Below are positions 1-7,296 of a DNA stretch of 41,413 bases, one piece after another. The translations under genes were made by a program, and so were the position numbers. The stretch comes from an uncultured Collinsella sp. GTDB lineage: Bacteria; Actinomycetota; Coriobacteriia; Coriobacteriales; Coriobacteriaceae. The stretch is from contig CAADSP010000051.1 in NCBI GenBank assembly GCA_900751755.1, positions 1 to 41,413 of the forward strand. The letters are read 5' to 3'. The notes under the pieces are model-generated. The model made no database searches. It was not told where the DNA came from and saw only the letters and a list, made by a program, of their open reading frames with translations. Numbering within the stretch: the first letter of the stretch is position 1; every line of letters starts with the position of its first letter.

Positions 1-1
1 C

Positions 2-1153
2 GGCGGGATCGCCGCCTATAAGTCGTGCAACATCGTGCGCCTGTTGCAAAAGCGCGGTGCGCGCGTCAAGGTCGTTATGAGCGAGCATGCCACGGAGTTC
101 GTGGGGCCGCTCACCTTCCGTGCGCTCACCAACGAGCCTGTTGCCGTGGGCTTATTCGACGATCCCTCCGACCCCATCCACCACATTTCGCTGGCGCAGG
201 AGCCCGATCTGGTGGTCGTGGCGCCCGCGACGGCCAATATCATCGCCAAGATGGCCACCGGCATCGCCGACGACCTCATCTCCACCACGCTGCTTGCGAC
301 GCCGCGACCCATCGTGATCGCACCCGCTATGAACAACGGCATGTGGAAGGCGCCGGCGACGCAGGCCAACATGTCCACGCTGCGCGAGCGCGGTGTCCAT
401 GTGGTGGGACCCGGCAGCGGCTACCTTGCCTGCGGCGACGTGGACACGGGACGCATGAGCGAGCCCGAGGACATCGTCGAGGCTGTCTGTGAGGTGCTCA
501 ACCCGGCACCTCAGGACCTAGCAGGCAAAAGCATCATCATCACCGCCGGCCCCACGCACGAGCCGATCGACCCCGTGCGTTTTATCGGCAACCGTTCATC
601 GGGCAAGATGGGTATCGCCCTGGCGGGGGAGGCCGCACGCCGCGGTGCCGCCGTCACGCTCGTGTTGGGCCCGACATCACTCGATATGCCCCGCGGCGTG
701 GCGTGCGTACGCGTGCAGACCGCCGCAGAGATGCTCCAGGCGGCCCTGAGCGCCTTCCAGACGGCCGATGCGGCCATTTGCGCGGCCGCCGTCGCCGACT
801 ACACCCCCGCGGCCCCTGCCGACCATAAACTCAAAAAGTCCAACGAACGCTTGGATCGCATCGAGCTTGTCGAAACAGTCGATATTTTGGCCGAGCTCGC
901 GCGCCAGAAGGGCGAGCGGTGCGTGATTGGATTTGCGGCCGAGACCGATAACGTTGTCGAGTACGCCGAGCGCAAATTGGCCCGCAAGGGCTGCGATGCT
1001 ATTATCGCCAACGATGTCTTACGCGCCGATTCGGGCTTTGGAACCGATACCAACAAGGCCTGGATCGTGAGTAAAGCGGGTACGCAAGAACTTCCTGTAC
1101 TAACAAAACCCCAGCTCGCAGATACAATTTTGGACTTGCTTCAAAATTTATAA
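2..1153 (+). CDS. coaBC: Phosphopantothenoylcysteine decarboxylase / phosphopantothenate-cysteine ligase, 5' partial
   Basis: Bifunctional coenzyme A biosynthesis enzyme: the CoaB half joins 4'-phosphopantothenate to cysteine using CTP, and the flavin-dependent CoaC half decarboxylates the product. The reading frame is open to the left edge and begins GGIAAYK, the start of a CoaC flavoprotein fold, so only a few N-terminal residues are missing. 383 residues are visible. CoaC signs are the His of HHISLAQ (nt ~178-198), PAMNNGMW (nt ~322-345, the usual substrate-clamp motif) and ACGDVDTGRM (nt ~428-460, active-site Cys). CoaB signs are NRSSGKMG (nt ~589-612), AAAVADY and the KLKKSNERL segment (nt ~828-854). 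The stop lies just ahead of the tRNA promoter. An internal GTG at 35 is not the real start because homology continues upstream. The fusion order CoaC-CoaB is the usual one. Confidence 0.95.
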   Translation, partial: GGIAAYKSCNIVRLLQKRGARVKVVMSEHATEFVGPLTFRALTNEPVAVGLFDDPSDPIHHISLAQEPDLVVVAPATANIIAKMATGIADDLISTTLLATPRPIVIAPAMNNGMWKAPATQANMSTLRERGVHVVGPGSGYLACGDVDTGRMSEPEDIVEAVCEVLNPAPQDLAGKSIIITAGPTHEPIDPVRFIGNRSSGKMGIALAGEAARRGAAVTLVLGPTSLDMPRGVACVRVQTAAEMLQAALSAFQTADAAICAAAVADYTPAAPADHKLKKSNERLDRIELVETVDILAELARQKGERCVIGFAAETDNVVEYAERKLARKGCDAIIANDVLRADSGFGTDTNKAWIVSKAGTQELPVLTKPQLADTILDLLQNL

Positions 1154-1161
1154 AAAAGTTC

Positions 1162-1191
1162 TTGCACAAGTCTAAAGTTTCGGGTTAATAT
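1162..1191 (+). promoter_or_regulatory. Promoter of tRNA-Pro
   Basis: TTGCAC at 1162-1167 and TTAATA at 1185-1190 are separated by 17 bases, or TAATAT at 1186-1191 by 18. This is a good housekeeping-sigma promoter. It lies about 45 bases before the mature tRNA and just after the coaBC stop, in an AT-rich patch unlike the flanking genes. Confidence 0.7.
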
Positions 1192-1233
1192 ATTCCCTGT
1201 TGCGAGCGAGAGCAGAGCAACAAACAAAAGCTT

Positions 1234-1310
<77 letters not shown>

Positions 1311-1319
1311 GAAGTTTGC

Positions 1320-1349
1320 AGGTCAGGCACCTATTGCCTGACCTTTTTT
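1320..1349 (+). terminator. Intrinsic terminator of tRNA-Pro
   Basis: GGTCAGGCA (1321-1329) pairs perfectly with TGCCTGACC (1335-1343) around a 5-base loop and is followed by a run of six T. It lies 10 bases after the tRNA 3' end. Confidence 0.9.
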
Positions 1350-1419
1350 GTTTTTAATCACCATGATTATTTTGCTTAAAGCAACAACGTTCCCGCTCGA
1401 TGTGATTACCGAATCAAAA

Positions 1420-1478
1420 CGTGTACATCAGCCACCAAAATCGACATTTTTCGACATGTTTGGAGGCGGATGTACACG
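1420..1478. repeat. 20-bp imperfect inverted repeat enclosing a TCGACAT direct repeat
   Basis: The outer arms 1420-1439 (starting CGTGTACATC) and 1459-1478 (ending GATGTACACG) are complementary at 18 of 20 positions, and the outermost 10 bases match perfectly. The 19-base centre carries two direct copies of TCGACAT (1441-1447 and 1451-1457) three bases apart. There is no T-run, so it is not an intrinsic terminator. It lies about 125 bases before the start of the phosphatidyltransferase gene. It may be an operator or a small mobile repeat; the sequence alone does not decide. Apart from the tRNA terminator and the weak promoter at 1544-1570, I see nothing else in 1311-1604. Confidence 0.6.
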
Positions 1479-1543
1479 AATGCGAAATCCCCGTCGCCTA
1501 AAAGCACCTTCCACATGTCTGGACTCTCTATGCTTACGCTGGA

Positions 1544-1570
1544 TAGACATCGCCGGAACGGGTATAGTAT
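1544..1570 (+). promoter_or_regulatory. Possible promoter of the phosphatidyltransferase gene
   Basis: TAGACA (1544-1549) and TAGTAT (1565-1570) are 15 bases apart; TATAGT at 1563 is an alternative -10. The spacing is short, so this is weak. Transcription from here would start about 30 bases before the GTG at 1605, which supports that start over the upstream ATG at 1470. Confidence 0.35.
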
Positions 1571-1604
1571 CGAAAGTTTTGTCGTTAACCAGCGGGGGAG
1601 TCCT

Positions 1605-2309
1605 GTGGGCATCAAAAAGAAGATCAAAAAGGAGCTTATCGGCACTTCCGATTACCCGTCGAATAAGATCTTTACGATCTCCAATTTCATCACCTTTACG
1701 CGCCTGATCCTCACCCTGGTATTTCTATACCTGTTTGTGACGGATAACAACCGTGTCATCGCCATCGTTATCTACGCCGTTGCCGCCTCCACCGACTGGA
1801 TGGACGGTCAGATCGCCCGCATGACTAAGACGGTCTCGTGGCTCGGCAAGGTTATGGATCCCATCTGCGACCGTGCGCTGCTGTTCACCGGCGTACTTGG
1901 CCTGGTGGTCCGCGGAGAGCTACCCATCTGGGTCTGCGTGCTCATTATTGGCCGCGACATCTATCTGGGCATCGGCACGCTAATCGTTCGTCATTATCAC
2001 CGTCGCCCCATCGATGTCGTCTTTCCCGGAAAGATTGCCACAGCGCTGCTCATGACTGGTTTCTCGCTCATGCTGCTCGGGTTCCCCGTTGTTGACGGCC
2101 TGCATCTTTTGCCTTCTACCCTCACGGCCTTCCCGGGCCTCAACGGAAGCTCGGTGCCCCTCGGCATCTTCTTTGTGTACGGCGGCGTGATCTTCTCCAT
2201 GCTCACGGCTGTCATCTACTCCATTAAGGGCGGAGCGGCCATTAAACAGGCTCTCACGCATCCCGAGGACGAGGACATCGACTATCTGAACCCTGAAATC
2301 GAAGACTGA
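1605..2309 (+). CDS. CDP-alcohol phosphatidyltransferase family protein (PgsA-like)
   Basis: Integral membrane enzyme that transfers a phosphatidyl group from CDP-diacylglycerol to an alcohol such as glycerol-3-phosphate or inositol phosphate. The frame is open from 1470, but GTG at 1605 follows a strong GGGGGAG site (1594-1600) and gives the sequence VGIKKKIKKEL followed by the usual first membrane segment, so I take 1605 (234 residues). The family signature D-G-x2-A-R-x8-G-x3-D-x3-D is intact at nt ~1803-1871. Several hydrophobic segments follow and the C-terminus is acidic. A second, more typical pgsA lies at 22526-23164, so the two probably differ in acceptor. In mycobacteria a pgsA paralogue also lies near the FHA/MerR pair, which fits this context. 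The exact substrate cannot be told from sequence. Confidence 0.88.
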   Translation: MGIKKKIKKELIGTSDYPSNKIFTISNFITFTRLILTLVFLYLFVTDNNRVIAIVIYAVAASTDWMDGQIARMTKTVSWLGKVMDPICDRALLFTGVLGLVVRGELPIWVCVLIIGRDIYLGIGTLIVRHYHRRPIDVVFPGKIATALLMTGFSLMLLGFPVVDGLHLLPSTLTAFPGLNGSSVPLGIFFVYGGVIFSMLTAVIYSIKGGAAIKQALTHPEDEDIDYLNPEIED

Positions 2310-2375
2310 TTCGTTGGGGTATGATTACGTACGGTTCATTATTTGCGGCACGTCCGCGATAAGTTAGGGGTTGTC

Positions 2376-2810
2376 ATGGACAACATGGTTAACAATATGC
2401 CTCAGAATGATAAGACTGCTGACGCTACCTGCGTATTCCGTGTGCCTTCAAGCGACGTCACCGTTCCCGACCTCATGGCCAACGTGCGCATCACCGCCCC
2501 CGTTCTGTCCATCGTCAAGGGTCCGCAGACTGGTGCCGCCTTTGAGCTCGAGGACGACGTGACCACCATCGGCCGCGATCCTGCGAACGGCATCTTCCTC
2601 AATGACATGACCGTTTCGCGCAGCCACGCGCGCATTATCCGCGAGGGCCTCGGCGCTCGCATCGAGGACTTGGGTTCGCTCAATGGCACCTGGGTCGACG
2701 GTGCCATCGTCAATGCAGCCCCGCTGCACGACGGTTCTTCCGTCCAGATCGGTACGTTTACGCTCATCTACCACGAGAGCACGCCGGAGCGCATCGAAAC
2801 CGGTGAGTAG
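2376..2810 (+). CDS. FHA-domain protein (GarA-like)
   Basis: 144-residue protein that is almost entirely a forkhead-associated domain, a phosphothreonine-binding module usually read by Ser/Thr kinase signalling. I chose ATG 2376 because AGGGG (2366-2370) sits 5 bases ahead; an upstream TTG at 2343 has no such site. Core motifs are GRDPANG, SRSHARI and LGSLNGTWVDG. A threonine-containing N-terminal tail (about 50 residues) precedes the domain, as in GarA/OdhI, whose tail is phosphorylated and then bound by the FHA domain. I see no clear ETTS-type motif in this tail, so self-binding is uncertain. It is followed after 3 bases by a MerR gene, the arrangement seen for Rv1827-Rv1828 in mycobacteria. 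Confidence 0.9.
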   Translation: MDNMVNNMPQNDKTADATCVFRVPSSDVTVPDLMANVRITAPVLSIVKGPQTGAAFELEDDVTTIGRDPANGIFLNDMTVSRSHARIIREGLGARIEDLGSLNGTWVDGAIVNAAPLHDGSSVQIGTFTLIYHESTPERIETGE

Positions 2811-2813
2811 GGC

Positions 2814-3692
2814 ATGGCCGAACGCAACTATCTGAGTATCGGCCAAGTCGTCAACCTACTTCGAGGCGCATACCCCGATCTTTCGAACTCAAAAATTAGA
2901 TTTCTAGAGGATGAGGGGCTCATTACCCCTCATCGTACGCCTAAGGGATACCGTCAGTACTCCAAGGAGGACGTTGATCGCCTGGAGGTCATCCTGCACT
3001 TGCAGAAGACCCGCTACATGCCGCTCAACGTGATTAAGCAGCGCTTGGAAAACGCCACGGACCTGTCAACGCTCGCTTACGAGGTGGGCTTGCTGTCCGA
3101 TGTTCCGCTCAAGACGGAGCCCAAGGAGACTAAGCAAAAGCTGCATCCCATCGAGACCATTCCCGATATGCTGGGCGTCGAGATTTCGTTTATCCGCTCG
3201 CTCGCCGAAAACGACCTCATTCGCATCATCAAGAGCCCGCAGAATCGAGAGCTCGTCGATGGTCGCGATTTCCCGATCATCCGCTACTGCTCCGAGCTGT
3301 CACGCTTCCATATCGAGCCGCGCAACCTGCGTCAGTACGTGTCTTCCGCCAACCGCGAGTCCTCGATGTTTGAGCAGGTGCTCGTGAGCATGCTCGGAAT
3401 GGATACCTCCGATGACGAGCGCGACGCCAAGCTCGAGCGTGCGTTTAAGAAGCTTCACGACCTAACGGAAGGTGTGCACACTGCGCTGCTCAAGAACCGC
3501 GTTTTTGAGTCGCTCAACGCCGTGGTCGAGGACGCCGACATCGATGCACTTGATGAGGAAATCACACGCTCCGAGTCCACCAAGGCCAAAAACGAAGAGA
3601 CAGCCGCGCCGGCTTCTCACGAGGATTCTCTCGTAAAGCCGCTCAAGGTCGTCGCCCCTTCGCAATCCGGCACCGCCACCGCGGGCAAATAA
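2814..3692 (+). CDS. MerR-family transcriptional regulator (FtsR / Rv1828-like)
   Basis: 292 residues. The N-terminal winged-helix DNA-binding domain has YLSIGQVVNLL, KIRFLEDEGLI and PKGYRQYSKEDV. A long C-terminal half of unknown ligand contains a second HTH-like stretch (HPIETIPDMLGVEISFIRSL region) instead of a metal-binding loop. There are no paired cysteines, so it is not a metal or redox sensor. It starts 3 bases after the FHA stop and is surely co-transcribed with that gene. The Corynebacterium homologue FtsR activates ftsZ; a role in division or growth control here is inferred from that. The last ~50 residues are low-complexity, rich in Ala, Ser, Thr and charge. Confidence 0.87.
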   Translation: MAERNYLSIGQVVNLLRGAYPDLSNSKIRFLEDEGLITPHRTPKGYRQYSKEDVDRLEVILHLQKTRYMPLNVIKQRLENATDLSTLAYEVGLLSDVPLKTEPKETKQKLHPIETIPDMLGVEISFIRSLAENDLIRIIKSPQNRELVDGRDFPIIRYCSELSRFHIEPRNLRQYVSSANRESSMFEQVLVSMLGMDTSDDERDAKLERAFKKLHDLTEGVHTALLKNRVFESLNAVVEDADIDALDEEITRSESTKAKNEETAAPASHEDSLVKPLKVVAPSQSGTATAGK

Positions 3693-3732
3693 CAGCCGCC
3701 ACTTATCCTGCAACCCATTGAAAGGTCATGCA

Positions 3733-4263
3733 ATGTACGACTTCGAATCTCAAATCGTCGACATCCCCGACTATCCCGAGCCCGGAGTCATCTTTAAAGA
3801 TATCACGCCGCTCTTTGGCAATCCCGAGGCGCTCAAAGCCATGACCGATGCCCTCGCCGAGCACTTTGCCGGCATGGGAATCACCAAGGTCGTGGGTCCC
3901 GAGGCCCGCGGCTTTATGGTTGGCGTACCGGTGGCTGTAGCCCTTGGCGCCGGCTTTGTTCCCGCACGTAAACCGGGCAAGCTGCCGCGCGAGACCGTAA
4001 GCCAGAGCTACGAGCTCGAGTACGGCACCGATTCAATTGAGATCCATGCCGACGCTATCAGCTCTAAAGATACCGTGTTGATTCTGGACGACTTGGTCGC
4101 GACGGGCGGAACCGTCGAGGCAACAGGTAAACTGGTGCGAGAGATGGGCGCAAAGCTTGTCGGTTACGGTTGTATCCTTGAGCTTGCGTTTCTCAACCCG
4201 CGCGAGAAGCTCACGCCGTCTGATGACGATGTGGAGCTCTTTAGCCTGGTGGCGGTGGACTAG
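3733..4263 (+). CDS. apt: Adenine phosphoribosyltransferase
   Basis: Purine salvage enzyme making AMP from adenine and PRPP. 176 residues, normal for the family. ATG 3733 lies 7 bases after GAAAGG; a TTG at 3718 is open but lacks a ribosome site. Motifs are YPEPGVIFKDITPL near the N-terminus, GPEARGF, the RKPGKLPRET loop, and the PRPP-binding VLILDDLVATGGT (nt ~4075-4113). It sits 40 bases after the MerR gene and 32 before the NlpC/P60 gene on the same strand. Confidence 0.96.
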   Translation: MYDFESQIVDIPDYPEPGVIFKDITPLFGNPEALKAMTDALAEHFAGMGITKVVGPEARGFMVGVPVAVALGAGFVPARKPGKLPRETVSQSYELEYGTDSIEIHADAISSKDTVLILDDLVATGGTVEATGKLVREMGAKLVGYGCILELAFLNPREKLTPSDDDVELFSLVAVD

Positions 4264-4295
4264 CCGTTACCCTTAGTTACTGGAAAGGAAGCTAC

Positions 4296-5423
4296 ATGCG
4301 CACAGCAAACACGCACAAAAACATGGCACGCTGCGCTGCTACGGCAACCCTCGCTTGTGTTTTGGGCTTGGGCCTCGCGGTTCCTGCCTACGCCGATACC
4401 GCATCCGACCTTGCCGCTGCTCGTACTAAGCTCGAGCAGATCGGTACCCAAACCCAGCAAATTTATGGTGAGCTCGCCACGCAGACGCAGGCGCTCGATC
4501 AGACTGCCGGCGAGATCACGCAAAAGCAGCAGGAGATCGCCGATGGTCAGGCCAAGCTCTCGACCTATGTCGCCGGCGAGTACAAGACCGGTGGCCTGAG
4601 CCTACTTCAGGTTCTGACGGGTGTCGATGACCTGAGCGATATGCTCAACCGTCTGTTCTACTACGGCAAAGTTTCCGATAAGCAAGCTCAGACCATTCAA
4701 GAGGTCAAAGAGCTTAAGCAGCAGCTCACCGATAAGCAGGCCGAGCAGGAAAAGAACGTCGCCAACACGCAAAAGAAGGTTGACGAGCTTAACGCCCAGC
4801 AGGCTGAAGCCCAGAACGTCGTAAACTCCCTGGATTCGCAGCTGCAGGCCGAGCTTGCCGCCGAGGCCGAGGCCAACGCCGCGCTGCAGGCCGGCATCAA
4901 CGCCAGCACCGCCGAGAAGGCCACGGTGAGCAACGAGACTGCCGGTACGACCGAGAACACCAACAACGGTGGCCAGACCAGCAATAACAACAACCAGGGC
5001 GGCAACACTCCGGCTCCTACGCCGGCACCTGCTCCGACGCCGCAGCCCTCCACGCCCGCTCCGGCTCCGACGCCTTCTGCTCCGAGCCAGTCCGTCGACG
5101 GCGGTTCTGTTGTCTCGCGTGCATACAGTAAGCTTGGTTGCGCTTATTCCTGGGGCGGAATTGGCCCGAACAGCTTCGACTGCTCTGGTTTTGTTAGCTA
5201 TTGCCTCACTGGTCGCTATTGCCGCCTGGGCACCACGGGTACCTTTATGGGCTGGACGCGTGTGTCCGATCCGCAGCCTGGTGACGTTGTGGTCAACTCG
5301 TACCACACCGGCATTTACATCGGTGGTGGTCAGATGATTCATGCTTCCGACTACAACACGGGTGTTATCATCAGCTCCGTTGCCGCCGGCATGAACAATA
5401 ACTACATCTTCGTGCGTTACTAA
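4296..5423 (+). CDS. Secreted NlpC/P60 cell-wall peptidase with coiled-coil N-terminus
   Basis: 375-residue exported protein that should cleave peptide stems of peptidoglycan. GGAAAGGA (4282-4289) precedes the ATG. A basic start and a hydrophobic run ending VPAYA-D form a Sec signal peptide (cleavage near residue 33). Residues ~35-205 are a long coiled coil rich in Gln, Glu and Ala. Residues ~210-270 are Asn/Gly and then Pro/Ala/Thr linker. The C-terminal ~105 residues are the NlpC/P60 domain, with catalytic Cys296 in DCSGFV, His337 in YHTGIYIG and His349 in MIHAS. The layout resembles PcsB/CwlO-like enzymes, where the coiled coil docks on FtsEX. No ftsEX is in the window. A strong terminator follows. 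Confidence 0.93.
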   Translation: MRTANTHKNMARCAATATLACVLGLGLAVPAYADTASDLAAARTKLEQIGTQTQQIYGELATQTQALDQTAGEITQKQQEIADGQAKLSTYVAGEYKTGGLSLLQVLTGVDDLSDMLNRLFYYGKVSDKQAQTIQEVKELKQQLTDKQAEQEKNVANTQKKVDELNAQQAEAQNVVNSLDSQLQAELAAEAEANAALQAGINASTAEKATVSNETAGTTENTNNGGQTSNNNNQGGNTPAPTPAPAPTPQPSTPAPAPTPSAPSQSVDGGSVVSRAYSKLGCAYSWGGIGPNSFDCSGFVSYCLTGRYCRLGTTGTFMGWTRVSDPQPGDVVVNSYHTGIYIGGGQMIHASDYNTGVIISSVAAGMNNNYIFVRY

Positions 5424-5447
5424 GTCATCTTACACAGCGTGTGAATG

Positions 5448-5488
5448 TGGACCTCGTGGCTTTAAGTCGCGAGGTCCATTCTTTTTTT
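5448..5488 (+). terminator. Intrinsic terminator after the NlpC/P60 gene
   Basis: TGGACCTCG (5448-5456) pairs with CGAGGTCCA (5470-5478), followed by TTCTTTTTTT. It lies about 25 bases after the stop. Confidence 0.9.
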
Positions 5489-5501
5489 CTCTCTCATCTT
5501 A

Positions 5502-5536
5502 GACGGCTATCTAGTATTCAAAACTAGATAGCCGTC
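5502..5536. promoter_or_regulatory. Operator box upstream of degV (14-bp perfect inverted repeat)
   Basis: Arms GACGGCTATCTAGT (5502-5515) and its exact complement (5523-5536) flank a 7-base centre, ATTCAAA. There is no T-run, so it is unlikely to be a terminator. The inner 27 bases (5506-5532) match the upstream region of the DUF1836 gene (7178-7204, opposite strand) at 24 positions. It is centred about 50 bases before the expected degV transcription start, a position that fits an activator or an upstream repressor site. The DUF1836 protein is the obvious candidate binder. Confidence 0.75.
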
Positions 5537-5556
5537 CATTCGGTTTGCAAGAAGGC

Positions 5557-5578
5557 TATAATTGTTGATGAACAATTA
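5557..5578 (+). promoter_or_regulatory. degV promoter -10 and overlapping inverted repeat
   Basis: A perfect TATAAT lies at 5557-5562 without a recognisable -35, which fits an activator-dependent promoter using the box just upstream. TAATTGTT (5559-5566) and AACAATTA (5571-5578) form an 8-bp inverted repeat over the probable start point, possibly a second operator. Confidence 0.55.
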
Positions 5579-5591
5579 GAAAGGACCCTCT

Positions 5592-6458
5592 ATGAGCTGG
5601 GCACTTATCTCCGATTCAAGCTGCAACCTCCGTGATTGGCAACCGACCGCGCCCCATACCACCTTTGCATTTGCGCCCCTCAAAATTCGAGTGGGGGAGC
5701 GTGAATTCGTCGATGACCTTTCGCTCGATGTTCATGAGCTCAACTGCGCTGTTCAGGCGGAGACGAACGCTTCTTCGAGCGCTTGTCCCAGCGTAGGGGA
5801 GTGGGCCGAGCTCTTCAAATTGGCAGACAAGACCATCTGCATGCCGATCTCTGAGGGCGTGTCGGGCAGCTACAACGCAGCAGCCACGGCTCGCGATATG
5901 GTTCTTGCCGAGGAGCCCGACCGACAGATTCATCTAGTCAATTCACGCGCAGCTGGCGGCAAAATGGACCTCATTTTCTTGCTGTTCGACCGCTATCTTG
6001 CAAGCAATCCGAATGTCTCATTCGAGGATGCTTGCGCATACTTCGATAGCCTTGAACAGAACAGCAAAATCCTCTTCAGTTTGTGCAATTACGAAAACCT
6101 CGCCAAAGCCGGACGTATCCCTAAGGCAGCTGGCGTCATTGCCAACAAGCTCAATATCCGCATTTTGGGCACGGCGAGTGAGGCCGGTAAAATCGAACTC
6201 GTGGGGCACACGCGTGGCGAAAAGAAGATGCTCAACAAGATCATCGACACTATGGAAGCCGAGGGCTTTACGGGCGGTGAGGTCGTCATCGACCATGTGG
6301 AGAACGCATCGAGCGCCCAGGCGCTGGCCGATCGCATTATTGAGCATTGGCCCGACTCCAAGACCATCATTATGCCCTGCAATGGCCTGGATTCCTATTA
6401 CGCCGAGATGCACGGCCTCATCATCGGCTATGGCATGGGCGTAGCTTCGGGCAAATAA
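5592..6458 (+). CDS. DegV family fatty-acid-binding protein
   Basis: 288 residues. The DegV fold opens with WALISDSSCNL, followed by the PLKIRVGEREFVDD strand region and the SEGVSGSYNAA loop typical of the family. The C-terminal half contains LCNYENLAKAGRIPKA, the family's conserved helix. DegV (FakB-type) proteins hold a fatty acid for phosphorylation by the FakA kinase, which feeds exogenous fatty acids into phospholipid synthesis. No fakA is visible here. AGAAAGGA lies before the ATG. The gene has its own promoter and ends at a bidirectional terminator shared with the convergent DUF1836 gene, which carries the same operator box upstream. Confidence 0.92.
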   Translation: MSWALISDSSCNLRDWQPTAPHTTFAFAPLKIRVGEREFVDDLSLDVHELNCAVQAETNASSSACPSVGEWAELFKLADKTICMPISEGVSGSYNAAATARDMVLAEEPDRQIHLVNSRAAGGKMDLIFLLFDRYLASNPNVSFEDACAYFDSLEQNSKILFSLCNYENLAKAGRIPKAAGVIANKLNIRILGTASEAGKIELVGHTRGEKKMLNKIIDTMEAEGFTGGEVVIDHVENASSAQALADRIIEHWPDSKTIIMPCNGLDSYYAEMHGLIIGYGMGVASGK

Positions 6459-6469
6459 AGTCCAACCAG

Positions 6470-6522
6470 CAAAATACGGGCGGGACAAAGCGACAGATGG
6501 CTCTTTGTCCCGCCCGTTTTAT
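6470..6522. terminator. Bidirectional terminator between degV and the DUF1836 gene
   Basis: ACGGGCGGGACAAAG (6476-6490) pairs perfectly with CTTTGTCCCGCCCGT (6503-6517). An A-run lies on the left and a T-run on the right, so it can stop transcription from either side of these convergent genes. Confidence 0.88.
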
Positions 6523-6529
6523 ACGTCGG

Positions 6530-7141
6530 CTAGCTATTAAACCCGTTGAACTTGAGATAGCTCATCAGGTACGCTTTCGAAACAAAGGATGAAACCGCGC
6601 TGCGCACAAGCAGCGACTCACGCGTTACCTGATGCGCCGTATCGGGAACCGGCGTCTGCTCGACAGAAAACGCCGAACGAATCGATGCCTCGAGCTGATC
6701 GACCACATAGTCGAAGGCCGTCGGGGCATCGTAGCTCAAACGCTGAATGTTAAAGAGCGCCTGCACCGCAGCAATAGGTAGCACCTGCTTAAAGATGCAG
6801 ATAGCGATCAGGCGGGCAATCTGCTCGCGACCATACTGCTTTTTGACCGGAGCAGGCACCAGGCCGACCTTCACGTAGTTATTGATCATCGATGGCGTAA
6901 TGACAGGCTGCTCAACGCAAATAGACAGCGGCTCCATCCACAGCGCAACATACTCAATGACCTGGTCGCGGTAGAGCGTCACATTGGGCAACTGGTCATA
7001 GCGCGGCAGACTCAACGTATTGAGTTTGCGCACGATATCGGACTGAATAAATGCATCGGGCAGCACAGTGGGCTGAATATCCTCAGGCTTAATGCTGACC
7101 GACGAATCGGACATCGGGATAACGCGTTTGGCGTGGTTCAT
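6530..7141 (-). CDS. DUF1836 domain protein, MerR-like HTH regulator
   Basis: 203 residues, soluble. Recognised as DUF1836 by the pattern ITPSMINNYVKVGLVPAP followed by KKQYGREQIARLI, which reads as a MerR-like helix-turn-helix. The rest is helical with no metal-binding cysteines. GGAGG lies 6 bases before the ATG at 7141; an internal ATG (MSDSS, residue 10) is a less likely start. The upstream region holds the same 27-bp box as degV, here overlapping the likely -35/-10 region, which suggests autorepression. The family has no proven ligand that I know of. Given the neighbour, sensing fatty acid or membrane state is a reasonable guess only. Confidence 0.85.
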   Translation of the reverse strand: MNHAKRVIPMSDSSVSIKPEDIQPTVLPDAFIQSDIVRKLNTLSLPRYDQLPNVTLYRDQVIEYVALWMEPLSICVEQPVITPSMINNYVKVGLVPAPVKKQYGREQIARLIAICIFKQVLPIAAVQALFNIQRLSYDAPTAFDYVVDQLEASIRSAFSVEQTPVPDTAHQVTRESLLVRSAVSSFVSKAYLMSYLKFNGFNS

Positions 7142-7160
7142 AAGGATCCTCCGTTCATTA

Positions 7161-7204
7161 GCTATATTGTATTCTAGGTTATCTAGTTTTGCATACTATA
7201 TAGC
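7161..7204. promoter_or_regulatory. Operator and promoter region of the DUF1836 gene
   Basis: On the minus strand 7204-7178 matches the degV operator at 24 of 27 positions, including the 7-base centre and half-sites TATATAGT/ACTAGATA. A more degenerate second copy in the opposite orientation, CTATATTGTATTC, starts at 7162. A -10-like TACAAT on the minus strand (about 7167-7172) places the box over the -35 region, the position expected for autorepression. Confidence 0.6.
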
Positions 7205-7209
7205 AGGAA

Positions 7210-7262
7210 AGTAAAAGTGGTTGGACAGCACATTGATGCACCGTCCAACCACTTTGTTTTAA
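7210..7262 (-). terminator. Terminator after trxB
   Basis: GTGGTTGGAC (7217-7226) pairs perfectly with GTCCAACCAC (7243-7252) around a 16-base loop. On the minus strand the stem is followed by TTTTACTTT, and on the plus strand by TTTGTTTT. It separates trxB from the DUF1836 promoter just downstream. Confidence 0.8.
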
Positions 7263-7296
7263 AGATAGCAACCTTACATAAGATATATTATCGTAC

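Noticed and set aside
1348..1707. 119-codon plus-strand frame after the tRNA
   Set aside because: It starts in the tRNA terminator tail, overlaps the real PgsA-like gene in another frame and lacks a ribosome site.
5502..5536. Terminator upstream of degV
   Set aside because: Perfect hairpin but no T-run on either side, and a good terminator already lies at 5448-5488; the match to the DUF1836 upstream region favours an operator.
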